Shown: positions 12,937 to 26,669 of the stretch, piece by piece
Numbering within the stretch: the first letter of the stretch is position 1
Layout: each line of letters starts with the position of its first letter
Assembly: GCA_018340805.1 (NCBI GenBank)
Contig: JACMZG010001914.1
Location: forward strand, 20,743,970-20,807,969
Direction: 5' to 3'
Source: Microvelia longipes
Lineage: Eukaryota; Arthropoda; Insecta; Hemiptera; Veliidae
DNA: 64,000 bases
Made by a program: the position numbers and the translations under genes
Notes under the pieces: generated by a model
Databases searched by the model: none
What the model was told of the DNA's origin: nothing
What the model saw: the letters and a program-made list of their open reading frames with translations, nothing else

Positions 12937-12943
12937 TAATATA

Positions 12944-13015
<72 letters not shown>
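12937..13015. repeat. (AT)n microsatellite
   Basis: About 38 AT units in a row. The plus-strand open frame through it is low-complexity and not a gene. Confidence 0.95.
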
Positions 13016-13017
<2 letters not shown>

Positions 13018-13479
13018 TCTGTGTGTCCCTTTCTCAAAGAATCCTCCTTCCGGCCTCCATGAGCCCAACCTCATTTTTCCATTGGATAGTCACTAAAACA
13101 CTAATAGAGTCATAATTTACTTTTCTATTACTTGCTTTGACTCATACTCATACTCATATCAAGTACTTAAAGAGTTTAATTTGCTAATTTTCGATAAAGT
13201 TTTTGTTTTGTGTACTTTATCTGTAATAATATTTTAAGAGTGATGTAGGATTGTGAAATGAGGTTTACTTATTTAACGATGATTAAACAAACAAAACGCA
13301 ACTTTAATAGTTTTGTTTAAGCTTTAATCTTATAGCAGCTATCAGGTGTTTTAATTTTTAAGTAAAGTTTCATTATGTAGATACTTTACAGTACAATATG
13401 TTTTAGAGATATAGTTCATTACTTTACTTAATCCCTAGAGTTTTAGCGAATCTTCTTTTAAATATTTCGAAAATGAGGG

Positions 13480-13890
13480 GACTCATATGGCGGGAGTTGA
13501 ACTCAGGAATGTGACCAAAGCCGTTTCAGAGGTCAAAAATCAAACTTACTGAGGACAGGAATACTATTGCAAACCAGGTTGCTGTGACGTCTTTAATCCA
13601 GTTTGCTGAGTTAGCATATTTCTAATAAAATGATTAGAAAAAGGTGAAAAAAGTTTTTGGAATGCTGAATCAATTGAAAACAGTCCGGAGTCAATACAAC
13701 CATTTTAACTAGCCTAAAAGTAAAAACAAAACGCGGTAAAGTACTAAAAAACTTTAAAAACTTCAGAAAACGGTCAGTAAAAAAATAAACTGGGGAGTTT
13801 TTATGTAAATTTTTGATACGCTAAATCAAATAACAACCGGTCCGGAGTCGATACGACTAATTTACTTGATCAAAAACCATTAATAAATTT
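13480..13890 (+). repeat. Diverged member of the 53-56 kb repeat family
   Basis: It contains CCAGGTT.CTGTGACGTC, GCTGAATCAATTGAAA, GTCCGGAGTCAATACAACCA and a second block with CCGGTCCGGAGTCGATACGA. These are the phrases repeated at 53027-55250. The unit is an imperfect ~110-bp subrepeat. Non-coding. Confidence 0.6.
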
Positions 13891-15850
13891 ATCGATTGTA
13901 TTATCTATAGGATAAATATGCGCATTTTTTTAAAAGAAATGCGAAAATTTTAAGAACAAGTTGTGACGCTATTGCTTAGGTTATAAAGCATATTGGAAAC
14001 TTAAGCAAGATATAGATTGATGAGAAAGAAAGCATGCATTGAAAAGAAAATTTATCGGATCTCAGCGTCAGAATTTTTTAATCTCAAAATCAACAATTAT
14101 TAAAATTTTATTACACTGACACATCCTCGATTATTTTGTTACTGCTGGTGGTGAAACGGAGACATTTAATGAAAAATAGGTGTCCTAGTTTTCTCTTACT
14201 TTTTATAGGGTATAAAGGAACAAAAATAACAATCTAAGGACATGAACCAGCTGAAAGATAAATTAAATTTTGTTTAAGTCTCACGGGATTTGTATTTTTT
14301 CCAAGTTTTGCTTCGTACGAAACATATCTTAACAGTTGTTAAACTAAGATAAATCATGTTTCAACTCTAGATGAAGGGCTTTCTGATTAGAACCGAGAAA
14401 ATGTATGAAAATTCTCAAGAGAAACCAGATTAAGATTACTAGAATTACTCTCCCTTTAAATATGGTTTATTAAATACGTTCTATATGACTGCTAATGGGC
14501 ATATTCTACACAATAGTACAACTAAGATTTCAGGCATAGAAGGAAGTATTGGTACAAGTATAACTTCTTGTACTAATTAAAGAAAATTTGTTAAAATGTT
14601 TATATTATATCTCATAAATTGTATAACGCCAGCTATTTTCGTTTACTCTTATTTCCTTTAAAATCAAGACAAAGAAAGAATACTAAGCCCATATACTATT
14701 TTCAACTTTTTCATATGAGAATGAAAAGAGTAAAAACATATCTTCATTTATACTGTATGTTTTTCACTCGTTTTCTTCTTAAGTTAAAGCCTTACAACAA
14801 AGACTTTGAAGGAGAAATAGGAAAAGGCTAAACTCAAGTTCTCTATTTCTTTATCCTCGTCTTTCACTTAAATAACTTGGGAAAACAAAAAGGTTAAAAA
14901 GGACAAACTCCTCTCCCTTTCCCGCAATATTACAACGCTCCCAATTTTCCCACACTTTTTCATATGATGTATGAGAAGAAGTTATTTTGACGTCCCTTTG
15001 CATATACACATGTTAACACTGATAAGCTGAGACTTAGGAGCCAGAAAAACTTGCCTAATTTTTCTTTTCTAAACAAATTTTCACGATAAAACTTTGTTTT
15101 ATCAGTTTTGGTTTGTACAAGGTTTATCAGTCAAGTTTTGTTTATTCTTAGAGTTTAATGGGTTAAGTTAAATAAGTGGATTTATGAAGTAATTCGTTAA
15201 GTTTTAATTATTCTTACCTATTGTTGTGAGAGTATAGTGTTTATTGTGTATTATTCATTATAAATTAAATAACACCATTTTCGCTAATATTCTTTATATA
15301 TTATTAAAGTATAAGCAAAAAGCTTGGTGATCGTTTCATGTAAACAAGTATACGTCAATTAATAGATGTAAAGGTTCGTCACAAAATATATGTTAATTAT
15401 GAAAAGTTTTTTGTGGCTTAAAATTAGCTATTGTATATCTACGATCCTGACGTATGTACCTTCTGAAATGGATTAACCGATTGGCCTTGTTCTATTTCTT
15501 TTTACTTAGGGTCATGCTCTGTGTATATTTATTTTTTATACTTATAATATATTTAGTCATGTTTAAATAGTAAATAAATCTTACAATTGACTGCTTCATT
15601 GTAAAGATGATTCATTGTATATTTGTACAATGTAAGGTAATATAAGAAAAGGTAATTAAATATCCCCCTTAACCTTCACTGTAAGATTCAAGTGAAATCA
15701 ACAGATTAGTTTCGTTCTGGAGGACGTTGTATAACTTAAAATTGAACGAAATTGCATGCTCAGCTTTATCATCATGTGTAGGTATATTACATCTAAGAAT
15801 GTTCAGATTATTATCTACCAATTTATTTTAACTAAAAAAAATAATAAATA
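13891..15850. other. 2 kb AT-rich DNA, no gene recognised
   Basis: No domain-bearing frame; the frame at 14619-14831 is lysine-rich random sequence without splice signals. Confidence 0.45.
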
Positions 15851-16535
15851 GTCCAAGAGCCAGACCTAAAAATGTGACTTATTTTGTACTACTCCAGACA
15901 AATTATTCTAAAAATATACCTTGAATTATAAAGTAGAAGCATAGTCTCCATATCTAGAGTGGAGCCCTTCATATGAATGCGCTCGCTCAAAATATTAGAA
16001 AATCTCACATATTCCAGTTTTGTTGCAGTAAGTAGTTTCCTGTAGGTCGAGTGCAAAACATAAAGAGAACATTTTTTAAAGCTGATAAAATTTACTATAA
16101 AACGAGTGTTTTTTCGTTAAAATCCGTTAACCATAACTAAAATTATGACATTTGTTAAATAGCCAAAAAAATTGGACAAAAAGTCGATATTTTTCAAAGA
16201 GAACGCTGACGTTACATAAATTAACACTTTTTTGGTGTTTTTCAAAGAGCCAAAACTTTAGATGTAGTTATCGATTTTGATAATAACTCGCTTAATAGGA
16301 CATTTTATCATCTTTAAAAAATGTCCTATTCTTGTTTTGCACATGACCCACAGGGAACCACTTATCTCAAGAAAACTGAAATTCGTGCGATTTTATATAA
16401 TTTTGCAATCATATAATGGGCTTCACTCTGAATAGGCAGACTGCGTTTTCTCTTAACAATTTAATGTATTTTCAGAAAATATTTGTTTAATGAAGTACAA
16501 AATGAGTCACATTTTTTCAGGTTCGGCTTTTAGAC
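15851..16535. mobile_element. TA-flanked TIR element, GTCCAAGAGC family, copy A
   Basis: It starts with GTCCAAGAGCCAGACCT and ends with the complement of GTCTAAAAGCCGAACCT. TA dinucleotides flank both ends (15849-15850 and 16536-16537). It aligns along its length with 28634-29251, sharing for example GGAGCC.TTCATATGAATGC and GTCGATATTTTT. The foldback element at 57603-57885 has the same terminal motif. No transposase frame: a non-autonomous element of TA-targeting (Tc1/mariner-like) type, by inference from the TSD. Confidence 0.7.
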
Positions 16536-16957
16536 TAATCGTAAACATTCAGGACTGGCTTTTGTTAAGTACAAAAGAAAAACAAACTCTATCTCGTGAT
16601 TTATACTGTAAGAATTGTTTTTTTAATATTTTTTTAGTTTTATTAATCAATTTTAGTTTTCGATGCAAACTTTCCGATTTTAACAAAAAGTTAATAAAGT
16701 AGGGGCTTAATTTTAGTTGATTTATGAGCTTAACCGTCAGGAATGATTTGCCATTCTTAGAATGCACCTACTTTTTCAATAGAAAGTTTCTAAAGAGTAC
16801 ACAGCCTCTTCCCAGTAAATCTATGATTTGATAAGTATCACACGGGCGTCTTTAGGGCGTAACCACATGTTTCTATGCATAGCTCAGATCATACGAAGGT
16901 TCTTACACAATAACACAAGAAAGTTATTAATTGTAATAATCATTGGTATTACAATTC

Positions 16958-17271
16958 ATAGAGATATTATTACTAGAGGGGCCCTATTGGTTAAATTTTA
17001 AAACATCGAAAAAGTAACCGACCACCTTTGCTAAAAATGTAATCAAATGATCATTAGAAAATTACACTAACTTCTACGAAAGAACGTTAAATATACAAAT
17101 CAAAACACAAATAATGTGCGGAAAGCCGAAAAAAAAATGATTTATTATAACCTTAACTCTCTCTTGAGGGTTCAATGAAGTTGCACAGAGCCCCTGAGAG
17201 CCCCAAAACGATGTTTCAGGCCTTTCAATGTTTTGAGATAGGCTATGCTCCCTCTAGTATATATCTCTATG
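16958..17271 (-). mobile_element. MITE, CATAGAGATAT family, copy 2
   Basis: Bounded by CATAGAGATATTATTACTAG on the left and the inverse (CTAGTATATATCTCTATG) on the right, 314 bp in all. The interior is the reverse complement of 1450-1759. No coding frame. Confidence 0.75.
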
Positions 17272-20200
17272 GGTATATTAATACACTAGGTCTGACTTCA
17301 GGAGGTTACTTTCGAAAACCCGTCTCTTAAGGTTATGATTTCAACACGGTTAAAATTAGTTTTTTTAATTTTCCGATAGGTTTTTGTCGAAATAAGTTTT
17401 TAAAAGGTTTTAAATCGACAATTTGACATGGAAGTGAGAAAAATGAGTCAAAATATATTAGCTAAAAGTGATATTAGTGTGCTAAAAGGACGGATCATTA
17501 CTTAGCAAGACGTCAACAAACTTTGTCTTTTGTCAATGCAATTTTAATTGATAGTTATTACTTACTTTAAAATGCAGAGTAATAGTTAAGATACTAAATA
17601 CTCTCATAGTTACTATCTTTGTTGTTACTTTTCGAAGCCCTTCACTTCAAGGGCTTCAAAAAATAACTATTAGCAGCTAGCAGCTAGATTTTGTTGTTAG
17701 CGGTAGCTAAACTAGCTGTTAACTTTTCTAAAATATTGTAAGTCTTATTTCTATCTAACAATAACAATAAGCCAATGATATGCTATCATAACTGTAACTC
17801 GTAGTTCAATAACACCGCCTTTTGAATAATAATTGCACAATTATTATATAAACATTATAAAATACCCTGTCTTCGTTTTAAACGTTTTGGCACGATTTCT
17901 ATTCATAGAATTAGCTTTGCCTTATAGAAATGGAGAATTCTCCTTTTTCCTAGAGCAAAACGAGGGTAAAATGTCCTCGATATAGAGATAATTTCTTGAA
18001 CATAGAGAAAATAGAGTTTTGGCCTCATAACAGATAATCCTGTGACGCATAATAATCAGAACAGAACAATACACCACCCTCTTCATATGCTTAGGTACCA
18101 AGAATTTAAATAAACAAACTATTCCAATTATAATCTAAAAAATGTTCAGATATTAATACTATAATTCGAAAATTTAAATTATTCTTACTTACTGACCAAA
18201 CAAATGAAAAAAATATGTTTTAAACAAGGCATTATTTAAATTAGCGATAGACATATATAATTCTTGACTTTCTAAAATCTAGACTTCGAGTACGAAATTT
18301 TCGTCGTTCAAGGGCTATTTTCATATTTCCTTAGAACCATGTTTTTCGATTTCCTTCTTGTTTTAATAATCTCCAAGAGCCTGTAATAAATTCTGGATAA
18401 AGTGAAATATTGATCTGGGATTGCTGCATAATAGTTTGTAATAGTTTATAGAATTATTTTTACCATTTATATTAAGTTTTAGTTCTTAAAATAATTCAAC
18501 TGTTGCAAATAGAGTATACTCATATTAAAAAGAGTATTTCATATTAAAAAATGCTCACATCAAAACTTAAATTATAAATTAATCAGATGTAATAGGTGAT
18601 TGTTATGTCACTTGCAACATCAACTTTAAAATAAGACCATGAAGCTCTAGAGCCTAATAATGAATTCACTTTCAATTCAAGCGTGAGTTGAAGTTTAATT
18701 ATGCTTTTATTTGAATGTGCACATGGAGCCAGAATAGACGGAACAGAGTATAATGTAATTGAGCATAATATCACACTAAAACAATGAGTTCAGAAGCCCA
18801 AAAATCAATAAAGCACAATTCATTATTGACATTGTGGTTGAAATAATATTAATAAACAATACAATTAATTGCCTTTAATAGCGAAAGTAAGACAATTCTT
18901 TGTTCATTGCAAGATTACTTTGTATAAAAGTTCCACAAATTAATCAGCCATACTATCTTATTTAATTCCTGCAAAATTTAAAAATCTCACATTCTAATTT
19001 TAATGTATTTTTCTTTACCGCTTATTTTCAAGGGACCTTTATTAGCTATCATTAAAATATTTCTAAATATAAATTAAATATTTACATAATTTTGATAAAA
19101 GTTATTTTGTTTGAGTTTAATATAATGTTTGACCTGCATTTGTAGTTAAATGAGACCTTAGTTAAATGAATTTGGGGGTGCAGCACTGCAAAACGGATTG
19201 GAAAGGTTGTCTAGTCTCTAGACTGAAGTCACGTGATGATTTAGAATTGTTAAAATTAAAGAGGTTATATTTACCGCAAGTTGAAGAACCAAAAGATTCT
19301 CTTATCTTCAGAAAGCTTGTCGTGCTCATATAGACTACAAGGTATTTACATTTACGGTCCAGGGATATTTATATCCAATAGCAAGTATCGACGGTAGCTG
19401 TTTCTTCAATTTGCAATTGTTTCTTAACAATACTTTTAAAATTAGAATTCATTTCCTATATCCTTAAACTTTTACACGGACAAAAGGTAGGATCTGTAAT
19501 TAATTATCTGCAGCAATGCGATAAACTACAACGCCTGTATCATAAGGCCAACTAGTACACGTGGTTCCCACGGCACAGCCATCTGTATAGAATGCCTAAT
19601 GTCATATTTCTCTAAACGTTTTCGATGAGCAAGATATTTAGAAGATAAATAAGAAAGATATAAGAAAGAAAATCGTCAGTGTGAGAAGTTAAGAAGGTCT
19701 TAGATACAAGAGACTCATATGAGCAATGATCGAAGAGATATTTTTGAGCAAGACTATAGCTATAATAGCCTGTTATTTCTTATGGCTTCACATAAAATCA
19801 GCGTAATAAACGACTACGTAAGCATACTCTTATCGAATTGGTTTAAAACAACATTTATTTTCTTTGGTACCTTTCAAGAGGCTGAAATTGTTTATACCAA
19901 AACATCCTTCTGAATTATCCAGTCAGAAATAGTTCTGTATTTAAATTATCACCAAATTTAGTACGAATTTAGTGATGAAGAACCTTAACTAGCTAATAAG
20001 TAATTTATTTACTATGAAAGATGTACCTTTTTATAAGGTAGAGGCCATTTATTATCATCAAGTTTTATATTAAAAAAATCAACAGGGAGTATTGACGATA
20101 GCTTATTGTTTAATTGTTTCAAAATAAGTTTGACGTCACAAGTCGACACGATATTTTTAAATAGGTTAACCTTAACTCCAAATATTGTTGTTGTATAAAC

Positions 20201-21759
20201 CATTAATAAAATAAAATGCTTATAAATAAAAATTAAATATCTATAGACCGAGTTAACCCTACAGGATCATTAATACCAATGAATCATGATTAATTATTTA
20301 ATCTATTGATTTCTTCGTTTTCCGTATTGTATGAAATCCAGGTCATATAGAACAATAATAAAGGTCGTTAAGGGCTTTTATTGATCATATACCACCTAGA
20401 GTATATCTGGTTAATGATAATTAAGGGTATAAATATTAGGAAAACATGGAAGGGTGGTATAGATTAAGCAGAAAACGTTAAATTAATTTTGGAAGCTAAT
20501 AATGAGAAGCTTTAATATTTTCTTGTTAAAACATTGCCAATGTTTAAAATTGAACAAAGGCAGCGATAGGGTCTAATGAGGTTTTGATATTGCCTATACC
20601 TACTTATTCATTTAAAATAAATTTATTAGAGAATATATATCGCCGTGTATAAGTAGAATTCATTAAGGTTTATTTATAGTTCCTACAATAACAAAGCCAC
20701 TGAAAATATATTAGTATATTTTAATTCTAATAAATGGCATGTCAGACTTATTTAATAAGACAGGGATTTTTCTAATTTTTTGATGCTGTTGTATAGTTTT
20801 AATGTCAAATTCGACGGTCATTGCAGAGACATGTTTAGTTTAAATATGTCTCGTTCGATACAATTTTATAAAAATAATTTAAAATATCAAATATAATTAT
20901 TGGATATTAGTAAAGAATTCATTAATACTTAGTGTATTTACTACTAGCATTTGCTATTACTTCAATTACAAATCCAACCGCTGAAAACGTGAACATCAAT
21001 GCAGGAAAATTTTGCTGAGTACTTTTTCTTGGTGAAAAAATAAGTACATACACGAACTAGTTCTTTTGTAAATTCTCTAAAATAGAAATTTCTTCAGAAT
21101 TTAACTTTTCCTAGGCACTTAAAGTACTGTCTATTCTAAGGAGAATTCCATTCAATTCGTCCCCTCTTTAAAGGTAAAGGAAAAAATATTTTCATGAATT
21201 ATTGTCTGTAGGGATTGGCATGGGAGACATGCCAAACTGCGAGAAAACCTGACAGTATTATTACTGAGGGGTGGAAAGGTATTCCACGTATTTTCCACCA
21301 TATTTTTATTATTTTTCTATTTCCACATTCATTTTTATCAAAGTAACACTGAAATCGAAGGGTTCTCGATTTAGCCTTAGTTTTATTTAACTGAGTACCA
21401 AAGCTTATTCCCACTACAACAAACAAAGCAGGATACAGTTTGATTCAATTTTATGTTAAATTGATATTCTGTTTAAAACCAGTGGGTTCTTAGCATAAAA
21501 ACAATTCGAATTGTATGCTTTGTATTCGTATGATACATAATTTGCACCTATTTTATTCGTTTCAAAAATCAGTAATTTTAGGCATTTATTTACCTCAACT
21601 CTTGAAATTCTTTAGCTGACTATTATCGGATTTTAATCCAATAAATGTAAGTAGTTAATCCTTGCTGATAAAAATGTTTTGGAATCTGCCAGTCTTAAAT
21701 TCTAAAACCAAATAAGTTATTCACAAAAATTTTAAATACATGTTATACTTGATTCATTT
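17272..21759. other. 4.5 kb AT-rich DNA downstream of the P450 pair
   Basis: No further P450 exon is visible on the minus strand below 21760. A small hairpin GAAGCCCTT-CACTTC-AAGGGCTTC lies at 17635-17660. A minus-strand frame at 21199-21426 follows an acceptor-like TTTGTTTGTTGTAG but has no recognisable domain; it may be part of the 3' region of the first P450 gene. Confidence 0.4.
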
Positions 21760-21926
21760 TTATTTCTTCTTATTAAATTTAATAAAAATGGGTGATTCTA
21801 TTCTCTTAAGGAAGAACCATTTATCGTCCCTGGCTGGCAGTTCAGTTCTCGAGTCCAAACTGATATCGTAATCCATGATAAGTTGAGTCATGAACAGTTT
21901 TATTTCTTGCAGAGCCAGCCTTCGAG
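21760..21926 (-). CDS. P450 gene 1, terminal coding exon
   Basis: Begins after CTTTTAG and encodes ARRLALQEIKLF to the stop TAA at 21760-21762, 55 residues. AATAAA overlaps the stop codon and could serve as a polyadenylation signal. Confidence 0.9.
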
Positions 21927-24900
21927 CTAAAAGAGAAAAACCAATATAAACATCAATTTTATGCTAACAAAAAAACTGTAATTTGAGGACAACCAACAAT
22001 TTAGGAGAGCGTTGTTGTTGCTGAGGCTGTTTCCAAATTTAAATATCATAAACCTGAAATGCAGTTTACGTTATTTTATGGTTATTCTAATAAATAAATG
22101 TTGTTAAAAATATTAATAAATCATTCGTGTCAACAGACTACCGACTTTGGTAATACCCGAAATCGGTTGTACCTGATTGGATGGGATTTCAAAGTATTTT
22201 GTTTTTAAAACGTAAAGTGACAACAAACAGTCAAAATATATTACCAGCTATGTCATAGGTAAATGCATATCATTGCTATCTAAATCAGTTATACATGGTG
22301 GTTTAATTCAAAAAAATTAGGTACTCTGATTATACCAATTTTATCACGATAAAATTGGTATCTACTCTCACTAAGTTGACCGCAAGAAGTTCAAATACCC
22401 AATTATTTGTTTGGTTCTCGTCTAGCATGTTATTTTTATAAAATAACCTTAATGGTACACCATAATTTATCAGTTCTATAAGAAAAATAATGATCTGGAA
22501 AAAATTACTAAAATTTAGCGATATTGGTATCAAATTGTCTAGGATATGACACAGTTTCAGAAATGATGCATGCAATGGGGAATGGTATGCTACAATTTAA
22601 CATTTTAAAATTACCGTAGAAAAAAACATTTTGGTAATCAGATTACCATACATTCTAGATGAATAAAAAAATAATAAGTGTTTTAAACTCCCAGTGGTCG
22701 ATTTAGTGGGGTTAGATACCATTTTTTTCGCTATAGCCCCGTACAGAGCTGAGTAATCAAGATGATGTATTTTAAATGAATTATCCTTTATGACAAATGT
22801 TTATAGGATCACATCATGACATTATTTGCAAGTCTAAAAGCGATACAAGTTCTTGGTTAGGTATTGAAAACTTTTGTACTCTTATTAAAAAGTAAATGAG
22901 TAATTGTTTTTATTCATTAGTTAAAGATAACCTAAACGCCTTGGAATTGAAATCTTGATTAAACCATTTATACATTCCTGTAGTGTAAGACACTAGATTT
23001 AATAGATTTACTGTAGAACTGAAGTCAGATTAAATTTTAACTTCATGGTCAAAATCTAGTTTAATTATTTGGACTTTTTACGTTTCCATTCTGACGTAAA
23101 TTTAAAACAAGAAGTTTAAAAAGTATAATAATGGCTTTATCTTTTTGAAACTCGCAAAATAATTAATGTAACGTATTGTGTATTAAAACATTCGAATCGT
23201 GTGAAACAGAGCTTTTGTTTGTTGTCCTAATCTGTAATAATAAGACTCAATTTGTACGTTTGTAAAATCAAAATTACATTAAGAACTCTTAATGAGTAGT
23301 TATAATAAACAAGTGACATCCAAAGAACTTACCCAAGATGTTTACCTGTAAAATAAATTTACCAAGAAATTTATTAGGTTATTCAATTCGATGAAAACAA
23401 ACCAAACCCATTCGGAGGTTATAACCTTTTTATGAATAACGTGTGACGTCATTGCAGGAATCGGTATGGGCGAACAAAGTTGAAAACTTACTATTTATTC
23501 TTGCAATGATGTCAATTTCGGACTATAACCTAACATGTCAAAAAAATTTGATTTCATAAATTAAAGCCCTCAAATTGAATCACCTTATAAATTCTATCAG
23601 CTTGAGGTAAACCAGTATTGATGACACTGAAAGGCTAACGTAATCTAAAAACGTGCCTCAACTATTACATCAATATGAGCATATATAAACCATTTAAACT
23701 TACCGATACACATTCTTGGTCCTAACCCAAATGGTAGAAATGTAAATGGAACCGGAGGTTCAGCAAATCTCTCAGGTTTGAACTTCTCAGGTTCTGGGTA
23801 ATATTTGGGATCTCTGGTAATTTTAAGAACAGGTATTAGAACTCTTGTGCCTTTGTAAACAGTCATGCCGTTGGGGAAAGTATAATCTTTAGTGCAATGC
23901 CTAGCAGAGAAATCAATTGGAGGGTGCAATCTCATCGTTTCTGTTGAAAAAAAAAAAAAATAAATAATGGGATATTTGTGGACTGACTGATGAATGAATT
24001 AATTTGTCAAGGAGAATTAGAGATGCCATCTATCGAAAGGGATAGGAACTTCAAAGAAAATATATATTTAGCCAATTTACAGGCAATATATTGACAGCAA
24101 CACACTAATCAAAATAATAATCCTCATAGCAACAAAATAATCCTCATTGTGAACAGTATTGCAATCCATATGATGCGACTAGCTTAGGATTAATTATCGA
24201 ACCTAATATTAGGCTCAATAAAAGGAGATAACCCTAAAGGTTATTAGTTCCTACGGATGAATCTGTAAAACAACAAACATGCATGTAAAAAACATGCAAG
24301 GATACCTGCAAGAAATTTGCGATAATTTATCCAAACCTAATGGGAAATTCCTTACTTGTGAAAAACGTGTTTTTTCTCAATAATATCGTATTGAAACAAA
24401 CCTAACAAAGGGTGAAAGATAAGTCCTCTATTTTATCATAAGACTCACAGTCTTACACTTTTTAATTTAGCCGGTCATTAATGATAACCGCAAGGATAAA
24501 TTCACGGTTACTGCTTCGTCGATTAGTTGTTGTTTATCATTATTTTTTATTTTAATTTTATTTTACTACATGAAATTTTGAAATACGGTCATCCAAATTC
24601 GCATGCCGAATCTAGGAAATAAGTACATGGGTAAAAACACAGGAAAAAAGTATGTTTAAAGGCTTAGATCCTGATTATTATACAAGATTTTAGTTCCGAA
24701 ACATTCTCCGCTCTTGCTGCCACTCTTATGGTAGGCTACCTCTAAAAATCAACAAATTAATTAATTTTATTTAGGTTACTTTGACCTTGCACTTTTTTCT
24801 AATTATTGTTATATTTTATAACACATCTATAAAAGTTTATGTAAAAGATTATTATACATTTTAAGTACCTGATATGCACCAGTCTAAATAATCATTGTCT

Positions 24901-26669
24901 TTAATAACCTGCCATGTGACTCCTCCATGCTTTTCAATAAGATTTTTTGTTTCACTTCTTAATTTATCCAAGATATTTTTATTTTGGCAAAGTTCTAACA
25001 AAAGAAAACTGAGTGCTGTCCGCATAGGATCCAATCCAGCCATTAAAAATACGAAACCCTGTGCAATTAGTATTTCATCATCTATATCTGAAAATTTATA
25101 AACATATATAATTCCTAAAGAAAATATATGTCAAAAAAATTATACTCAAAACGAAAGGCTCAAGTCGATTTTGCTCTCAAACTTGAATATAACAATTAGA
25201 GTGATGGGAGTCGAGTGATAGTTTGAAGTCAGGGGATGTCAAACACGAGGGTTGTAAAATCATAATTTCCTTGATACTTATTTAAACTACGTATTTGATT
25301 ATTATGCTTTAAATTGTATTTATAAGGTGGTATTGGGTATATGTCTTCATTATATCATAATCGAGTCATAATTCACAGGTTTTATGCCTTTTAGAGGTTG
25401 TCACATGTCCATTTGTACCTGCGCCATAATTTTGATGAGTTTTATTAGAATTTATTGCGCCTATGCCAAGGCATATGTTGGCAAATCAAGATGATATAAA
25501 TGAGTAAATTCCCGCTCTTGGTCTTTACTCTGCGAGAAAAACCTGTGGAAGGTCGCATTACCTAAGCTCAAAGATAGTTTAAGTTGGCGGATTTTCTTGT
25601 TAGAAATACTATTTACAAAAAAATAGACTGTAGCCCGGGCTGCGAACGACCACCGATCACCGGCGACATTATCACGGCCACAAGGCCGACGTTATTGACA
25701 TCATAAAACTTTAAGGACGGTAATAAAATTCATTTTTAAATTACCTACAGTCACGGTTTCAGAGACGGATGATGGTTTGCTTCCCAATTCCTCCTCATCT
25801 TCTTTAACCCACTGATTAACTTCTATCTTTCCAGTCTGTTTAAGTTGCAGCAACATTTGTATAATATCATCTTTAACTATACCTGATTCGACTCTCTCTT
25901 TAAATGTGTCGAGCACTAAATTGGCAAAATAATTTTCTTGTTCTTTTGGCATAGGTGAAATATTAAGTTTCGTCGAAACTTTTGGAAAAAATACACCTAA
26001 GGTAAGAGCAACAAATCCTCTAAAGGTCATTTTAGTGGATATATCTACATTTTTCTTAAACTCTGAATTAGGATCAGCTAATTTTTTTGGATCGATACCA
26101 TATATTGAGGAGGCTGAAGCACTTATAATGTACATATCTAGAATTTCTTTAATATTGGCTGCATTTTTAGAATCTAGCTTCGAATCTAAAAATTTTGATG
26201 TGTTTTCATAACTTTTAATCATTAATGGCAGCATTCCTTTTAATTTTCCAGAACTAAAAGCTGGTGAAACTTTCGTTCTAACCCCTTTCCAAAGCGCTCC
26301 GGTTAATAAAAACAAATGTTTGTCCAAAGGTCTATAAGTCTCTAGTTGTGGCCCTCTGTCCATAAAATGAGAAAAGTCCTTTACCAGAACTGTTTCTACA
26401 TCGTTGATATCATTTATCATAAGATCAGCCGTAATAAAATTATAAACTCCAATGTACTTATGGTTTTTAAACTCCAATGCAATATCTGAATAGATTTCAC
26501 CCATAGATTTCTTCTTAAGAACATTTTCTATCATATTTCCCACGAATGGATATGGTTTGCGATGTACTAGTCCATTTTCTGCCCAGTGATCGTATAGTTT
26601 TGCCCATCTTTTATAAAGTATAAAGAGAGCTCCCAGAACAAATGACAGTAGTATTACAATGATAGACAT
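21760..26669 (-). CDS. Cytochrome P450, CYP3 clan (CYP6-like), gene 1
   Basis: A complete four-exon coding region: 26669-25745, 25087-24869, 23940-23704 and 21926-21760. All introns have GT-AG ends and phase 1; the product is 515 residues. P450s of this clan are ER-membrane haem monooxygenases using NADPH-P450 reductase, often in xenobiotic metabolism. Visible parts are an N-terminal membrane anchor (residues 2-19), the proline hinge KPYPFVGN (38-45), helix C WKGVR (127-131), K-helix ETMR (382-385), the PERF region, and haem loop FGLGPRMCIA with Cys459. The I-helix reads AGLDP (325-329), so proline replaces the usual oxygen-activating threonine. The start is the ATG at 26669, because TTGTTGCAG at 26678-26686 is a splice acceptor; the ATG-less extension upstream is intronic. 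Length, motifs and the tandem paralogue (30222-35485) argue for a real gene. Exact family and substrate are unknown. Confidence 0.93.
22333..22361. repeat. Short perfect hairpin in P450 gene 1 intron 3
   Basis: ATACCAATTTTATC and its complement are separated by 3 bases (ACG). The stem is AT-rich. No expression evidence. Confidence 0.6.
23385..23500. repeat. Interspersed repeat in P450 gene 1 intron 3
   Basis: It matches 58766-58880, sharing AACAAACCAAAC, GGAGG.TATAACC, GTCATTGCAGGAATCGGTAT and GCGAACAAAG. Non-coding. It lies in the intron, well away from the exon 3 donor at 23703. Confidence 0.6.
23704..23940 (-). CDS. P450 gene 1, coding exon 3 (ExxR to haem Cys)
   Basis: 237 bp, the same length as in gene 2. 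It encodes ETMRLHPP, the CTKDY strand, FKPERF and the haem loop up to Cys-Ile, with the Ala codon split by the intron (donor gtaagt). Confidence 0.92.
24869..25087 (-). CDS. P450 gene 1, coding exon 2 (I-helix)
   Basis: 219 bp, the same length as in gene 2. It follows acceptor ATTTTCAG and ends before gtactt. It encodes the I-helix AGLDPMRT and the J-helix, up to the split Glu codon of ExxR. Confidence 0.92.
25631..25690 (-). repeat. tRNA-SINE-like fragment in P450 gene 1 intron 1
   Basis: GC-rich segment whose reverse complement matches 261-327 (GGCC...GTGATAATG, GCAGCCCGGG). It sits about 50 bp inside the intron from the exon 1 donor. Confidence 0.4.
25745..26669 (-). CDS. P450 gene 1, coding exon 1
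   Basis: Encodes residues 1-308: membrane anchor, hinge, substrate-recognition region and helix C WKGVR. It ends at ACTGTAG with donor gtaatt, phase 1. The splice to exon 2 restores a continuous TVDIDDEILIAQG. Confidence 0.92.

Noticed and set aside
12818..13096. Plus-strand 92-codon frame
   Set aside because: Half of it is (IY)n from the AT microsatellite; flanks lack domains.
21199..21426. 75-codon minus-strand frame downstream of P450 gene 1
   Set aside because: No recognisable domain; more likely a 3' flanking sequence.
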